Assembly (NCBI RefSeq): GCF_020042285.1
Contig: NZ_CP083388.1
Coordinates: 62,001-126,000, forward strand
Length of the DNA stretch: 64,000 bases
Reading direction: 5' to 3'
Origin: Ferruginibacter albus
GTDB lineage: Bacteria > Bacteroidota > Bacteroidia > Chitinophagales > Chitinophagaceae
In this document: in pieces, positions 42,372 to 51,864 of the stretch
How the letters are laid out: each line of letters opens with the position of its first letter
How positions within the stretch are numbered: the first letter of the stretch is position 1
The notes under the pieces: generated by a model
Seen by the model: the letters and a program-made list of their open reading frames with translations, nothing else
Databases searched by the model: none
Told to the model about the DNA's origin: nothing
Translations under genes and position numbers: made by a program

Positions 42372-44051
42372 TTATAGATTCGCTAATTTTTTATCTTTTG
42401 GATATTTAACAGTATAGCTGAATTTGACTTTTTGGCTTTCGCCTGGTTTTAATTGTAGCTTCCAGTTGAGAATACCCGTTTCCGGAATTACTTCTGCGTT
42501 GTCTGAATCATTTAATGTTACTTCAACTTCTGAAGTAGTGCTTATTGGATATTGATCTTTCAAGGCTACATTAACTGGTGTCAATTTGTTATTCTTGACT
42601 GTTATTTCGTAAGTTACTGTTTGAGAAGTGGTGTTGCCTTTGGTTTTTACCGTCGTAAACTCTTTAACAATATTTCGTTTTATAGCGATGCGTTTGTCTT
42701 TTCCTAACGATAAACTTAATGTATCCGCAATACTGTTAGGATCAATAACAGATTTACCTAAATAAGTATCATCTATAATAATATTGGCGGTGCCTGGCAG
42801 TAAATCCAGGTTTTCCCAATCAGTTATGTCCGCAAGTAAATAAGCGCTGTTGTCTAATTTAGGGATCGCATAATTTTTTAAGCCTGCATTTATCTTTTCT
42901 TCTTTGATCGTTACTGCATGTATTTCTCCATCGCTTTCTATATCATAAGGCAGTGCAATTTCAAAATTGGTATTTAACTGACTTTCTTTTAAAGTGGTAA
43001 ACTCCTGTAACGTGCTGGGTGTAACAGTGTCATTGGTAGTTTGAGGAGCAAGGTAGTTTAGGCTATTGGATGTGCTGTTTGCAAAGCCAATGAAAGAAGT
43101 GTTCATTGTTGCTTGATTGCCGATTTTTCTTTGTAATGAGTTAGAAAGATCTTTATACAATAACGGTACATACCATTGCAAATACCACGCATTTAAAACG
43201 GGCATTGTATTGCTCATAGAAGGATTAGCCGTGCTTAATGTTAGATTTGTGTGCTTCCAGTCAATGCCTGTTGATTGTGTTAATGAAGCTTTGTAAACCA
43301 ATTTTATTTCATTGGTTTTGGAATTTACTCTAACGTCGTAAAGTGGCGTCCAACCGGCAGTATTAGTAAAATAACTGAACGATATAGGTACAGTTTGTGC
43401 TTCATTGCAAATAACCTGTAAAGTTAATTGCCCGTAAGGCTTTGATGAAGGAAGCGTATTGTCATTAGCTGTATTAATTCTTTCTTGTAAAGATTGAACT
43501 TTGGCATTCAATGCGGTTTCTATTTCTTTATAATTGAAGATGTTGGTCTTTGCTTTTTCAATTTTGATGGTATAAGCATTTACCAATTTCAATATTTCAT
43601 CTGATGAAGTTGCTTTGTTTCCCTCATTTGAAACGGCGGCTTCTATTAATACTCCTGTTTTAGCTAACGTTTGCTCTTCTATCGAGATCAAATTAGCATT
43701 GCGTCGTAGTTGTATATTAAGAAGCGTAATGCTATCCTGTAATGTTGTTGTGAGCGGATCCTTTACAACCTCAGCCTGTGGATAGATCACTTTAAATTTT
43801 TGCGATAATAAGGTGATGCTTTCAGGGACTTTTATCTGCAAGCTGTTTTCATCAATAGAAGTACTTAACTGGCTTATCACAATTTGTTTGGTGCTGTTGT
43901 TTACAGATGCTTTTGTTTCATGTGTCAGCTCTGCGCCATAACCATAATAAACAGTTGCAGAAATTAATTTGGAAGATGCTTTTGTAGTGTCTTGTGCTGC
44001 TGTAGTAAAGTAAGAAGCGATCATTAGTACAGCGATAACTATTTTCTTCAT
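42372..44051 (-). CDS. MuiA-like exported protein (DUF4140 and DUF4139)
   Basis: The 559-aa protein has a signal peptide (MKKIVIAVLMIASYFTTAAQ). The N-terminal part (about 28-130) is DUF4140-like: ISATVYYGYGAELTHETKASV, followed by a coiled coil (about 105-200). The C-terminal part (about 210-555) is DUF4139-like: SYFTNTAGWTPLYDVRVN, YKASLTQSTGIDWKHTNLTLSTA, IDDTYLGKS and PGESQKVKFSYTVKYPKD. Known family members are called mucoidy inhibitor MuiA, from a gene that reduces colony mucoidy; the mechanism is unknown. It lies 44 bp upstream of the SIMPL gene on the same strand and is divergent from the histidine kinase. Confidence 0.82.
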   Translation of the reverse strand: MKKIVIAVLMIASYFTTAAQDTTKASSKLISATVYYGYGAELTHETKASVNNSTKQIVISQLSTSIDENSLQIKVPESITLLSQKFKVIYPQAEVVKDPLTTTLQDSITLLNIQLRRNANLISIEEQTLAKTGVLIEAAVSNEGNKATSSDEILKLVNAYTIKIEKAKTNIFNYKEIETALNAKVQSLQERINTANDNTLPSSKPYGQLTLQVICNEAQTVPISFSYFTNTAGWTPLYDVRVNSKTNEIKLVYKASLTQSTGIDWKHTNLTLSTANPSMSNTMPVLNAWYLQWYVPLLYKDLSNSLQRKIGNQATMNTSFIGFANSTSNSLNYLAPQTTNDTVTPSTLQEFTTLKESQLNTNFEIALPYDIESDGEIHAVTIKEEKINAGLKNYAIPKLDNSAYLLADITDWENLDLLPGTANIIIDDTYLGKSVIDPNSIADTLSLSLGKDKRIAIKRNIVKEFTTVKTKGNTTSQTVTYEITVKNNKLTPVNVALKDQYPISTTSEVEVTLNDSDNAEVIPETGILNWKLQLKPGESQKVKFSYTVKYPKDKKLANL

Positions 44052-44186
44052 AACATTCTTTTTTGTTTGGTAAAAATAGATGGGGCAAAAGGCGTTTTAT
44101 TGGCATACTTGGTGAAACCGCATTTTGACTTGGTGAAGGATAGTATAAAACGGCTTAAAAAGTTCTTATTTTGTATAAAGTTTATA

Positions 44187-46010
44187 ATGCGCCGGAATTA
44201 TAATTTTTTAATTGCAGGTTTTTTGTTGCTTTTTAGCAGCATGCAACTCCGTGCCCAGGATGCAAAGGGTTATACTAATATGAATGATGCTTCTAATAAA
44301 ATAGAAAAAGGATTTAAGCAAAACAATTCGGACACATTGGCGCAAGGTTATTTTGATTTTGCTGAAGGTCTTTACCAAAAAGGGCAAGTACAAAAAAGCG
44401 AATACTACTTTAATAAAGCAAAGGAATTATTTACAAGCGCAAACAATTTAGAAGGTATTGTTAAGAGCAGTCGGTATTTAGCTAAAGTGCAGGAAGAGCT
44501 GCATAAAAACAATGAAGCCATTTCTAATTATAAAATAGCGCAGCAAAACAGCACAAAAAACAATGACAGTATTACCAACTTTTTAAGCACCAATGATGTG
44601 AATAGGCTAAGCTATGCACAGCCATTAAACAAACAGGAACAATTTTTATTCAAGAATATTAAGTTAGGGGTTATAAAAAAAGACACCAATGAAATTGTAA
44701 CAGGATTTTCAAAAATAGCAGATATTAGTCTTCAGAAAAAAGATACGGGCGCTGTTGTTCACGCATATCTCAATGCGTATAATTATTCAAGAAAAGTTCC
44801 CGATCAGGCATTGTTTTATAATCAAAAGATCACAGATGTATATATTCAAAATAAAGATTTTGCAAAAGCAATTGAAACCAAACAAACAGCACTCAAGGAA
44901 CCATTTGTACAAAACTCTACAAAATTAAAGGCACAGGAAATAACCTCACTTGCTGCTATTTATGCGTTACAGAATAAAGGACGAGATGCCATTGACCTTT
45001 TGAAAGAATCGTTTAAAATATCTACAGAAAATGGCCATACGCTACAGGCAAAAGAAAGTGTGGAGAAGCTGGATAGCATTTTTACCAGCCAGAACAAAAA
45101 AGATTCAAGCTTATTGTTGTATAAAAAATTTGTAGCACAGCTACCTTCTATAATTGAAAAAGACAGTTCTTTAATTGATGGCAGAATTATTAGCGCAACG
45201 GAAACAAGAATAAGAGAACTGGAAGGAGATAAAGCGTTAAAAGATGATCTTATCCGAAGAAAGAATATTTTTAATTATTGGCTGATGGGCTCTTTACTTG
45301 TGGTAGTAGCTTTTACAATAATTACTTTACTCATCCTTAAAAAGCTAAGAGTTAAAAATAAAAAAATTGCACTGCAATCATTGCGCAGGGAAATGAATCC
45401 TCATTTTATTTTTAACAGCTTAAATAGCATTAATCAATTTATATCTAATAATAACGAGCTGGCAGCAAATCAATACCTCACAAAGTTCTCTATGTTAATG
45501 CGGCGGGTTATGGAAAATTCCAAGGAGGATTTTGTATTATTTTCAAAAGAACTGGAACTGTTGCAGCATTATCTCGAATTAGAGAAAAGCAGGTTTTCAG
45601 ATAAATTTGATTTCAGTATAGAAGTTGATGATAGTTTGTTGTTGGAGGAACAACTATACATTCCAGGTATGTTGATACAACCTTATATAGAAAATGCCGT
45701 GTGGCATGGATTGCGCTACATGGATAAAAAGGGATTTTTAAAATTATCTTTTAATAAAAATACAGGGAATGTGATCATTGTAGTGGAAGATAATGGCATT
45801 GGCATGGCTGAAAGCAAAAAAAATAAGACATCCAATCAGAAGAAACATTCCGGCAGAGGAATTACAAATACGTTAGAGCGAATTAAGATTTTAAATCAAC
45901 TATATAACAAGAACATCACTTGTAAAATGGAAGATAAAGCCGCTCCACAAAATGGAGTGAGAGTAGAAATCATTGTTCCTGTTTTAAATAAATGGTCGCA
46001 TGAAGATTAA
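44187..46010 (+). CDS. LytS-type sensor histidine kinase with periplasmic helical repeats
   Basis: The 607-aa protein has a signal-type N terminus (NFLIAGFLLLFSSMQLRAQ), a large extracytoplasmic region of helical, TPR-like repeats (about 25-340), one membrane helix (about 366-388, WLMGSLLVVVAFTIITLLIL) and a cytoplasmic kinase of the His_kinase (PF06580) group. The phospho-acceptor is His406 in MNPHFIFNSLNSINQF. The ATP-binding part has QPYIENAVWHGLRY (N box) and VVEDNGIGMAES (G box). It signals to the LytTR regulator encoded directly downstream, whose ATG overlaps its end by 11 bp. ATG 44187 is preferred to a start at 44067, which adds a non-signal region. Confidence 0.9.
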   Translation: MRRNYNFLIAGFLLLFSSMQLRAQDAKGYTNMNDASNKIEKGFKQNNSDTLAQGYFDFAEGLYQKGQVQKSEYYFNKAKELFTSANNLEGIVKSSRYLAKVQEELHKNNEAISNYKIAQQNSTKNNDSITNFLSTNDVNRLSYAQPLNKQEQFLFKNIKLGVIKKDTNEIVTGFSKIADISLQKKDTGAVVHAYLNAYNYSRKVPDQALFYNQKITDVYIQNKDFAKAIETKQTALKEPFVQNSTKLKAQEITSLAAIYALQNKGRDAIDLLKESFKISTENGHTLQAKESVEKLDSIFTSQNKKDSSLLLYKKFVAQLPSIIEKDSSLIDGRIISATETRIRELEGDKALKDDLIRRKNIFNYWLMGSLLVVVAFTIITLLILKKLRVKNKKIALQSLRREMNPHFIFNSLNSINQFISNNNELAANQYLTKFSMLMRRVMENSKEDFVLFSKELELLQHYLELEKSRFSDKFDFSIEVDDSLLLEEQLYIPGMLIQPYIENAVWHGLRYMDKKGFLKLSFNKNTGNVIIVVEDNGIGMAESKKNKTSNQKKHSGRGITNTLERIKILNQLYNKNITCKMEDKAAPQNGVRVEIIVPVLNKWSHED

Positions 46011-46743
46011 AAGTATTATTGTTGACGATGAAAAAATTGCCAGGGATGTAGTAGCAAATTACCTGGAAAAATATTGTCCGGTAGTAGAAGTTATCGGGCA
46101 GGCGCAGCATATAAAAGAGGCGGTACCCATGATACAATCCTTACAACCTCAATTGGTTTTTTTAGATGTTGAAATGCCTTTTGGTAATGCATTCGATATT
46201 TTGGAAGCCTGCGAAGGCATTCCATTTGAAACTATTTTTATTACTGCATACAGTGAATATTCTTTAAAAGCGCTTAATTTAAGCGCAGCATACTACATAC
46301 TGAAACCTATCGACATCACTGAATTGGTTGCGGCAGTAAATAAAGTACAGCTTTCTTTATTAAAGTCAGATGAATTTAACAGGAATAAAATACTATTACA
46401 AAATCTTCGATCAAAACCGGAACTTCAGCAAATTGCATTACCCACATTGCATGGTTTTGACATTATAAAAACAGCGTCCATTACAAGGCTGCAGGCAAAA
46501 GGAAATTTTACAGAAGTTTATTTTACAGACGGCTCTTTTAAACTCATTTGTAAATTTCTAAAACATTTTGATGAATTGCTGGATGCTCCGTTCATTCGAA
46601 TACATCGCTCTTATATTGTGAACAGTAACTTTATTAAGTCGTATTCTAAAAGTGCAGGCGGTTATGTTACGTTACACGATGGAACTGAGATAGAAGTATC
46701 CACTACCTACAAAGAACATCTACTAAAAATGATGGGTGTTTGA
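46000..46743 (+). CDS. LytTR family response regulator
   Basis: The 247-aa regulator has a receiver domain (about 1-125) with acidic residues in IIVDDEKIARD, the phospho-acceptor Asp56 in LVFLDVEMPFG, the Thr in FITAYSEYSL and the Lys in YYILKPIDI. The C-terminal LytTR DNA-binding domain (about 140-247) has RLQAKGNFTEVYFTDG, CKFLKHFDELL and FIRIHRSYIVNSNFIKSY. It is partner to the kinase just upstream, with translational coupling through an 11-bp overlap. LytTR regulators bind direct-repeat sites near promoters; the target genes are unknown but the adjacent efflux operon is a candidate only by position. Confidence 0.93.
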   Translation: MKIKSIIVDDEKIARDVVANYLEKYCPVVEVIGQAQHIKEAVPMIQSLQPQLVFLDVEMPFGNAFDILEACEGIPFETIFITAYSEYSLKALNLSAAYYILKPIDITELVAAVNKVQLSLLKSDEFNRNKILLQNLRSKPELQQIALPTLHGFDIIKTASITRLQAKGNFTEVYFTDGSFKLICKFLKHFDELLDAPFIRIHRSYIVNSNFIKSYSKSAGGYVTLHDGTEIEVSTTYKEHLLKMMGV

Positions 46744-46763
46744 TTTTTTATTAAGAATGTTGG

Positions 46764-46792
46764 AAATAAAAACTCCCCGTAGAAACGGGGAG
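46764..46792 (-). terminator. Shared terminator between the LytTR gene and the RND operon
   Basis: CTCCCCGT (46773-46780), loop AGAA, ACGGGGAG (46785-46792) is a GC-rich 8-bp stem. The U-run lies on the minus strand (plus AAATAAAAA at 46764-46772), so it serves best to end the efflux operon whose last stop is at 46831; it may also stop plus-strand readthrough from the LytTR gene. Confidence 0.85.
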
Positions 46793-46830
46793 CGTAGATA
46801 TTATACAGCAACCAAACTGTATATTTCAAC

Positions 46831-49800
46831 CTAAAACCAACTTTCATTCCATGCTTGACTGGAATTTTTATCGTTAATTAATTTTCTTTTTCTCCTGGTT
46901 ACTTCTGATTTGTGTTTAATCCAGGTAATGATCATCAGTATCGGAAAACCTAAGACCAATAAAAGTGTTAACAGCATATTACCTCCGGCTAACGCATTAC
47001 CGAAACCTAAACCGGGGAATAAAAGGAAGCTAAATGATATCCATTTGCCGCCAAACATTCTTCTCATCGGGCGTTTCAATCTTTCTCCAATTAAATACAT
47101 TGATGGTACGATAACCAATGTCATAAAGAAAGCAAAGGCCAAACCAAAGATGATCGTCCAACTCAATGGCTTCCAGAACACATTGTTATCACCTCCGAAA
47201 TAAATATGCGGGTTTAATTCGGAGAACATAGTTACGAAATTTATATTAAAACCAATGGCTAGTGGTATTAATGCTAATATCGCAGCCAGTGCCGTTAACA
47301 ATACAGGAATGATACGCGTTTTACCTGCCTGTATCACCGCTTCTCTTGTTTTTAAACCTCTTCCCCGCAATTCATCGGCAAACTCAATTACCAGGATACC
47401 ATTCTTTACCACAATACCCGCTAATCCAACAATTCCCATACCTGTCATTAATATTGATACTTCCATTCCTGTAATTGCAAAACCAAGTAATACACCAATA
47501 ACGCTAAATATGATCTCGGTTAAAATTATGATAGGCTTACTTACAGAGTTAAATTGCAAAACGAGAATAACTAAGATAGATCCTAATGCGATCAATAATG
47601 CTTTACCAAGGAAAGCCGCTGTTTCTGCTTGTTGTGCACCCTCGCCTGTTTGACGAAGCATTACATCATCCGGTTTCTTTTTAAATTCATCAATTGCTTT
47701 TGCAATATCTGCATTCACCGCCGTTGGTGTGTAACCTGTCAATACATTTGAAATAAGAGAGATGGTTCTTTTTTCATTTTTTCTTTTAACACTTCCCAAT
47801 GTGCTCGTTAGATCAAACTTTACTACGCTGCTGATAGGAACACGCTTGATAGCGCCACCGCTTGCCATATCGCGGAACATGATATCCATATTCAATAAGG
47901 CGGTAAGATCATTGCGCTGCTGTTCATTATTGCGAATCTGGATTTTATATTCATCTTCTCCTTCTTTGATCTTTGATGCTTCTTTACCAAACAAAGCAGT
48001 ACGCAATGCATCGCCGATCTGGCCGCTGGATACACCTGCCGCCAAAGCTCTTTCACGATCAACGGTTAATGTTATTTCAGGATTGGTCAGATCCACATCC
48101 ATTTTTAATTCTTCTACTCCGGGAATATTAATAGAATCCAAATAGTTTTTAAGTGTGACTGCTGTTTTGGTCAGATCATTAAAATCATCACTTACTACTT
48201 CCACATTGATTGGTGGATCTGTAGGCGGCCCGCCTTTTTCCTGGTCAACAGAAATCTGTGCGCCTGGTATTCCTTTTAAAGAGCTCCGGATATCATCTAA
48301 ATATTTTTTAGTAGATACACCATTGCGTTTTTCAAATTCAACAAAGGAAATCTGTATGCGACCTAATTCACTACGGGTGCTTCTATCGCCGCTTGTTGGA
48401 TCGTTTGCACCAACTGCTACGTTGGCAATGATACTTTCCACCGCAGGATTTGTTTTTCCATTTTCAGTGCCCAATACTTTATTTACTTTTTCCTCCAATA
48501 CTCTTGTTAGTGAATCAGTGTATTCCACCGAAGTACCAACAGGTAATTTTAAGTAAACGTAAATGTAATTAGGATCGCCTTGCGGGAAGAATACCACGGG
48601 AACTTTTCTTGCGCCGAAGAAAATGAAAGTAAATATTAATAATGCTATGGTGCCCAATAATAATTTTACAGGACGCCATCCCGTTAGAGCCCAGCGCAAT
48701 AAGTTTTCGTAATGACTCATTATCCAAGGCAATACTTTGTTTTGGAAACGATGAATTAAACCATCCAATACAAAGCGATTTAATAAGATCAGCAATGCAA
48801 AGAAGATCAATAAATTTCCAAAGAACAACGCACTACCTCCCGGTTTTACAATATCTGTACCTGTTGTAATGCCTTGTACAGCACTGTTCATGTTTATACC
48901 CACAAGATCCAGTATAATACCAACAACGATCAATGCCCAGAAGACCGGTTTTTTGAAGATCGCTGTTTTCTTTTCTTTTTCTTCGCCTTCAGGATGATTC
49001 ATGAAATCAACCGCAAACACAGGGTTCATTATGAACGCAACAATTAACGATGCTGTTAATGTAAAGATCAGCATGGTAGGCAGGTAGATCATGAACTTAC
49101 CAATAATGCCCGGCCAGAATAATAATGGTACAAACGGAGCCAATGTGGTTAACGTTCCTGCTAATACCGGAATGAACACTTCGCCGGCGGCCATCTTGGC
49201 ACTTGTTGGAGCATCGATCTTTCCTTTACTTTCCGTAAAAATGCGATGCGTATTTTCAATTACCACAATAGCATCATCCACGATAATTCCTAATCCAAAC
49301 AGCAACGCAAATAACACAATGAAGTTGAGCGTAACATGCGTACCAACAATAAGATCTGCAGCAGGTAAAAAGATGAACGCCACAAACATACTTAACGGAA
49401 CACTTAATGCTACGAAGAACGCATTGGTAACACCCATAAAGAACATCAGGATAATTAATACCAACACAAACCCGATCACAATAGAGTTTACCAGGTCGTT
49501 AAAAGATGTTTTAGTTTGTTTGCTTTGATCACCGGTAACAACTACACCCAGGTCTTTAGGAAATTCTTTTGCTTTTAATTCATTTACAGCCTGCTTTACA
49601 TTATCGCTTGTTTCAATTAAATTTTCTCCTGCACGCTTAATAATGTTTAAGGTAATTACATTTTTACCATTTAAACGGGCATAACTTTCACGTTCTTTAG
49701 TTGTGTCTTTAATAGTAGCAATATCTTTTAAATACACAGGAGCGCCACTGGTATTGCGTACCAATATCTGGGAAATATCTTCCGATGTTTTAAGCTGACC

Positions 49801-50535
49801 TTTTAGTTGCAGGTTACGCTTCATATTGCCAACATTCAATAAGCCGCCGCTTACATCCAGGTTTTCGTATTGCACAGCTCTTGAAATATCGTCAAACGTA
49901 ACATTGGCAGCCTGCATACGATAATTATCTACATTAATTTGAAACTCACGTTCAGGTGCACCTACCAGATCCACTCTTGTAATTTGTGGTAATTCTTCCA
50001 GCTGATCTTTTAGATCATCGGCATATTTTTTCAATCTTACCAGGTCATAATCGCCATACACGTTCACATACATGATGGGCTGATCGCTAAAGCTAACTTC
50101 CAATGCGGTGGGTTCCTGTGTTAGATCGGTCGGCAGATCTTTCTTCGATTTGTCGATCGCATCTTTTACTTTTTGCAGCGCAATATCTGTTTTCACATCT
50201 GTACTAAATTCTACCGTTATAGCAGAATAGTCCTGTTGCGATGTGCTCGTTACTTTATTGATCTTGGCACCGGTAATACCCTTGATCTGTTTCTCGATCG
50301 GCTTGGTAACAAGGTTCTCGATATCTTTCGGCGAGTTACCTACATAAATTGTTTGCACATAAATAGTAGGAATTACAATATCCGGAAACTGCTCTTTTGG
50401 TAACGTAACAAATTGCATTACACCCCAAAGAGTAACAAACAACATTATTAAATAAATAGATGTTTTGTTTTTAATACTCCACGTGGTGGGTTTAAATTGC
50501 TTGAACTTGTTTGTAAAATTTTCTAATGCACTCAT
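46831..50535 (-). CDS. RND efflux transporter permease (HAE1/AcrB family)
   Basis: The 1234-aa inner-membrane pump exchanges substrates for protons. Twelve helices are in the usual RND arrangement, with periplasmic loops after helices 1 and 7. The proton-relay Asp pair is in GLGIIVDDAIVVIENT (helix 4). The start IYLIMLFVTLWGVMQFVTLPKEQFPDIVIP and ALREALFG-like porter motifs support the family. It is longer than AcrB (about 1050), with extra segments around residues 520-600 and at the C terminus. The drug or lipid substrates cannot be read from sequence. It is the last gene of the tetR-tolC-mfp-rnd operon. Confidence 0.95.
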   Translation of the reverse strand: MSALENFTNKFKQFKPTTWSIKNKTSIYLIMLFVTLWGVMQFVTLPKEQFPDIVIPTIYVQTIYVGNSPKDIENLVTKPIEKQIKGITGAKINKVTSTSQQDYSAITVEFSTDVKTDIALQKVKDAIDKSKKDLPTDLTQEPTALEVSFSDQPIMYVNVYGDYDLVRLKKYADDLKDQLEELPQITRVDLVGAPEREFQINVDNYRMQAANVTFDDISRAVQYENLDVSGGLLNVGNMKRNLQLKGQLKTSEDISQILVRNTSGAPVYLKDIATIKDTTKERESYARLNGKNVITLNIIKRAGENLIETSDNVKQAVNELKAKEFPKDLGVVVTGDQSKQTKTSFNDLVNSIVIGFVLVLIILMFFMGVTNAFFVALSVPLSMFVAFIFLPAADLIVGTHVTLNFIVLFALLFGLGIIVDDAIVVIENTHRIFTESKGKIDAPTSAKMAAGEVFIPVLAGTLTTLAPFVPLLFWPGIIGKFMIYLPTMLIFTLTASLIVAFIMNPVFAVDFMNHPEGEEKEKKTAIFKKPVFWALIVVGIILDLVGINMNSAVQGITTGTDIVKPGGSALFFGNLLIFFALLILLNRFVLDGLIHRFQNKVLPWIMSHYENLLRWALTGWRPVKLLLGTIALLIFTFIFFGARKVPVVFFPQGDPNYIYVYLKLPVGTSVEYTDSLTRVLEEKVNKVLGTENGKTNPAVESIIANVAVGANDPTSGDRSTRSELGRIQISFVEFEKRNGVSTKKYLDDIRSSLKGIPGAQISVDQEKGGPPTDPPINVEVVSDDFNDLTKTAVTLKNYLDSINIPGVEELKMDVDLTNPEITLTVDRERALAAGVSSGQIGDALRTALFGKEASKIKEGEDEYKIQIRNNEQQRNDLTALLNMDIMFRDMASGGAIKRVPISSVVKFDLTSTLGSVKRKNEKRTISLISNVLTGYTPTAVNADIAKAIDEFKKKPDDVMLRQTGEGAQQAETAAFLGKALLIALGSILVILVLQFNSVSKPIIILTEIIFSVIGVLLGFAITGMEVSILMTGMGIVGLAGIVVKNGILVIEFADELRGRGLKTREAVIQAGKTRIIPVLLTALAAILALIPLAIGFNINFVTMFSELNPHIYFGGDNNVFWKPLSWTIIFGLAFAFFMTLVIVPSMYLIGERLKRPMRRMFGGKWISFSFLLFPGLGFGNALAGGNMLLTLLLVLGFPILMIITWIKHKSEVTRRKRKLINDKNSSQAWNESWF

Positions 50536-50546
50536 ACAATTAGTTT

Positions 50547-50566
50547 GTCCCTAACCCTAAAAGGGA
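50547..50566. repeat. Short palindromic repeat of the CCCTAA..AAAGGG family, copy 3
   Basis: GTCCCTAACCCTAAAAGGGA lies 12 bp upstream of the RND pump start codon (minus gene). Similar to copies at 36766-36793 and 37855-37873. It sits in the gap between the membrane-fusion gene and the pump gene. Confidence 0.6.
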
Positions 50567-50648
50567 ATAAGGAATTAGTATTTATTTTCTTTCGTCAATC
50601 ATGAATGGCAAAAACAAAGACGTGGTATTCACGTCTCCCGCCTAAGAA

Positions 50649-51827
50649 CTATTGTGTTGTGATAACCTGTCCATCGTACAATCCCTGGAAGCCATCAGTG
50701 ATCAAAACATCTCCTGCTTTCAATCCTTCTTTTATTTCCAGTTGATCATCATTGATCGATCCAATAGTAACTGTACGTTTGTGGGCAATCAATTTGCCAC
50801 CTTCTTTTACAGCTACCATGATATATTTACCGGTAAGGTCGTTTTGCAGCGTAGCTACCGGCACAACAATGCTATTGTTGGCAGCATAATCTTTGATCTT
50901 CATTTCAACAACTTGGTTAGGCTTTAATAAAGTCTCGGTTGGTAATTTAGCCTCAACATTAAAGCCACGAGTTAAAGGATCAATAGAAGCACTAACAAAA
51001 CTTAAAGTAGTATTAATAGTTTTGTTTACATCAGGTACTGTTACAATTACTGCAGCTCCTTTGCTTACGCTGCTTAAATAATTTTCAGGAATAACGCCTT
51101 TTGCTTTTAGGTTAGAATTATTTACAATTTCAATTTGAGGGCCTTGTTGCGTCATTCCCTGGAATGTTTCACCAACTCTTATATTCACGATATCAGCTAT
51201 GCCATCCACATCACTATTTACATTCGTTGTATTTAATTGGGCTAATGCCTGCTTTGCAGATTCCTGGGCTGTTTTCAGTTGGTTTTCTGCAGTTGCTGCA
51301 TTATTTTTTGCGCTTATTACCTGCACTTCCGTTCCAATATTTTGATTCCATAAGTTTTGCTGGCGTTGATAAATATTTTGCAAATACGCCAATTGTGTTT
51401 TTGCATTTTCTACATTTTGCTGGGCAGTTACGTAAGCTTGTTTCATAACTGCATCATCTAATTTTAAAAGGGCTTGTCCTTTTCTAACATGATCGCCTTG
51501 TTTTACATAAACTGCTTTTACTAAACCCGGCGCTCCGGAAGGAGCTATGTAACTGATGTTTTCGGCATCTATCTTACCTTGTAATTTTATGTAGTGTGTA
51601 AAGTCTGATAGCTGGATAGTTTGCACTGCTACCAGTTTTGCTTTTTGTGCATTGGCAGCACTTGTATCCAACTTGTCTACTTCTGCCTGTAAAGTTTTTA
51701 CCTGTTCTTTTAATTTCTCCAGTTGAGCTTTTTTCTCACTCAATCCGCCGTTGTTGTCTTTCTTTCCTCCGCATGAAGAAAGAAGAACGATTACTGCTGT
51801 TGTTCCTATTATTAAATATTGTTTCAT
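50649..51827 (-). CDS. RND efflux periplasmic adaptor (membrane fusion protein)
   Basis: The 392-aa lipoprotein has a signal peptide with lipobox (IVLLSSCGGK, Cys at about 19). A short coiled coil (EKKAQLEKLKEQVKTLQAEV) precedes the biotinyl-lipoyl-like half (APSGAPGLVKAVYVKQGDHVRKGQALLKLD), the hairpin helices (about 130-200, AQQNVENAKTQLAYLQ), and the beta-barrel and membrane-proximal parts. It bridges the inner-membrane pump (next gene downstream) and the TolC-like channel (upstream gene). The order TolC, adaptor, pump is common in Bacteroidota. Confidence 0.94.
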   Translation of the reverse strand: MKQYLIIGTTAVIVLLSSCGGKKDNNGGLSEKKAQLEKLKEQVKTLQAEVDKLDTSAANAQKAKLVAVQTIQLSDFTHYIKLQGKIDAENISYIAPSGAPGLVKAVYVKQGDHVRKGQALLKLDDAVMKQAYVTAQQNVENAKTQLAYLQNIYQRQQNLWNQNIGTEVQVISAKNNAATAENQLKTAQESAKQALAQLNTTNVNSDVDGIADIVNIRVGETFQGMTQQGPQIEIVNNSNLKAKGVIPENYLSSVSKGAAVIVTVPDVNKTINTTLSFVSASIDPLTRGFNVEAKLPTETLLKPNQVVEMKIKDYAANNSIVVPVATLQNDLTGKYIMVAVKEGGKLIAHKRTVTIGSINDDQLEIKEGLKAGDVLITDGFQGLYDGQVITTQ

Positions 51828-51864
51828 ATCCAGTTTGTTTATTGGTTTAATTGTTGATTATTTA

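Noticed and set aside
47255-49528. Several plus-strand open frames of 90-145 codons inside the RND pump gene
   Set aside because: They are shadows of the long pump gene on the other strand, with biased composition and no homology I recognise.
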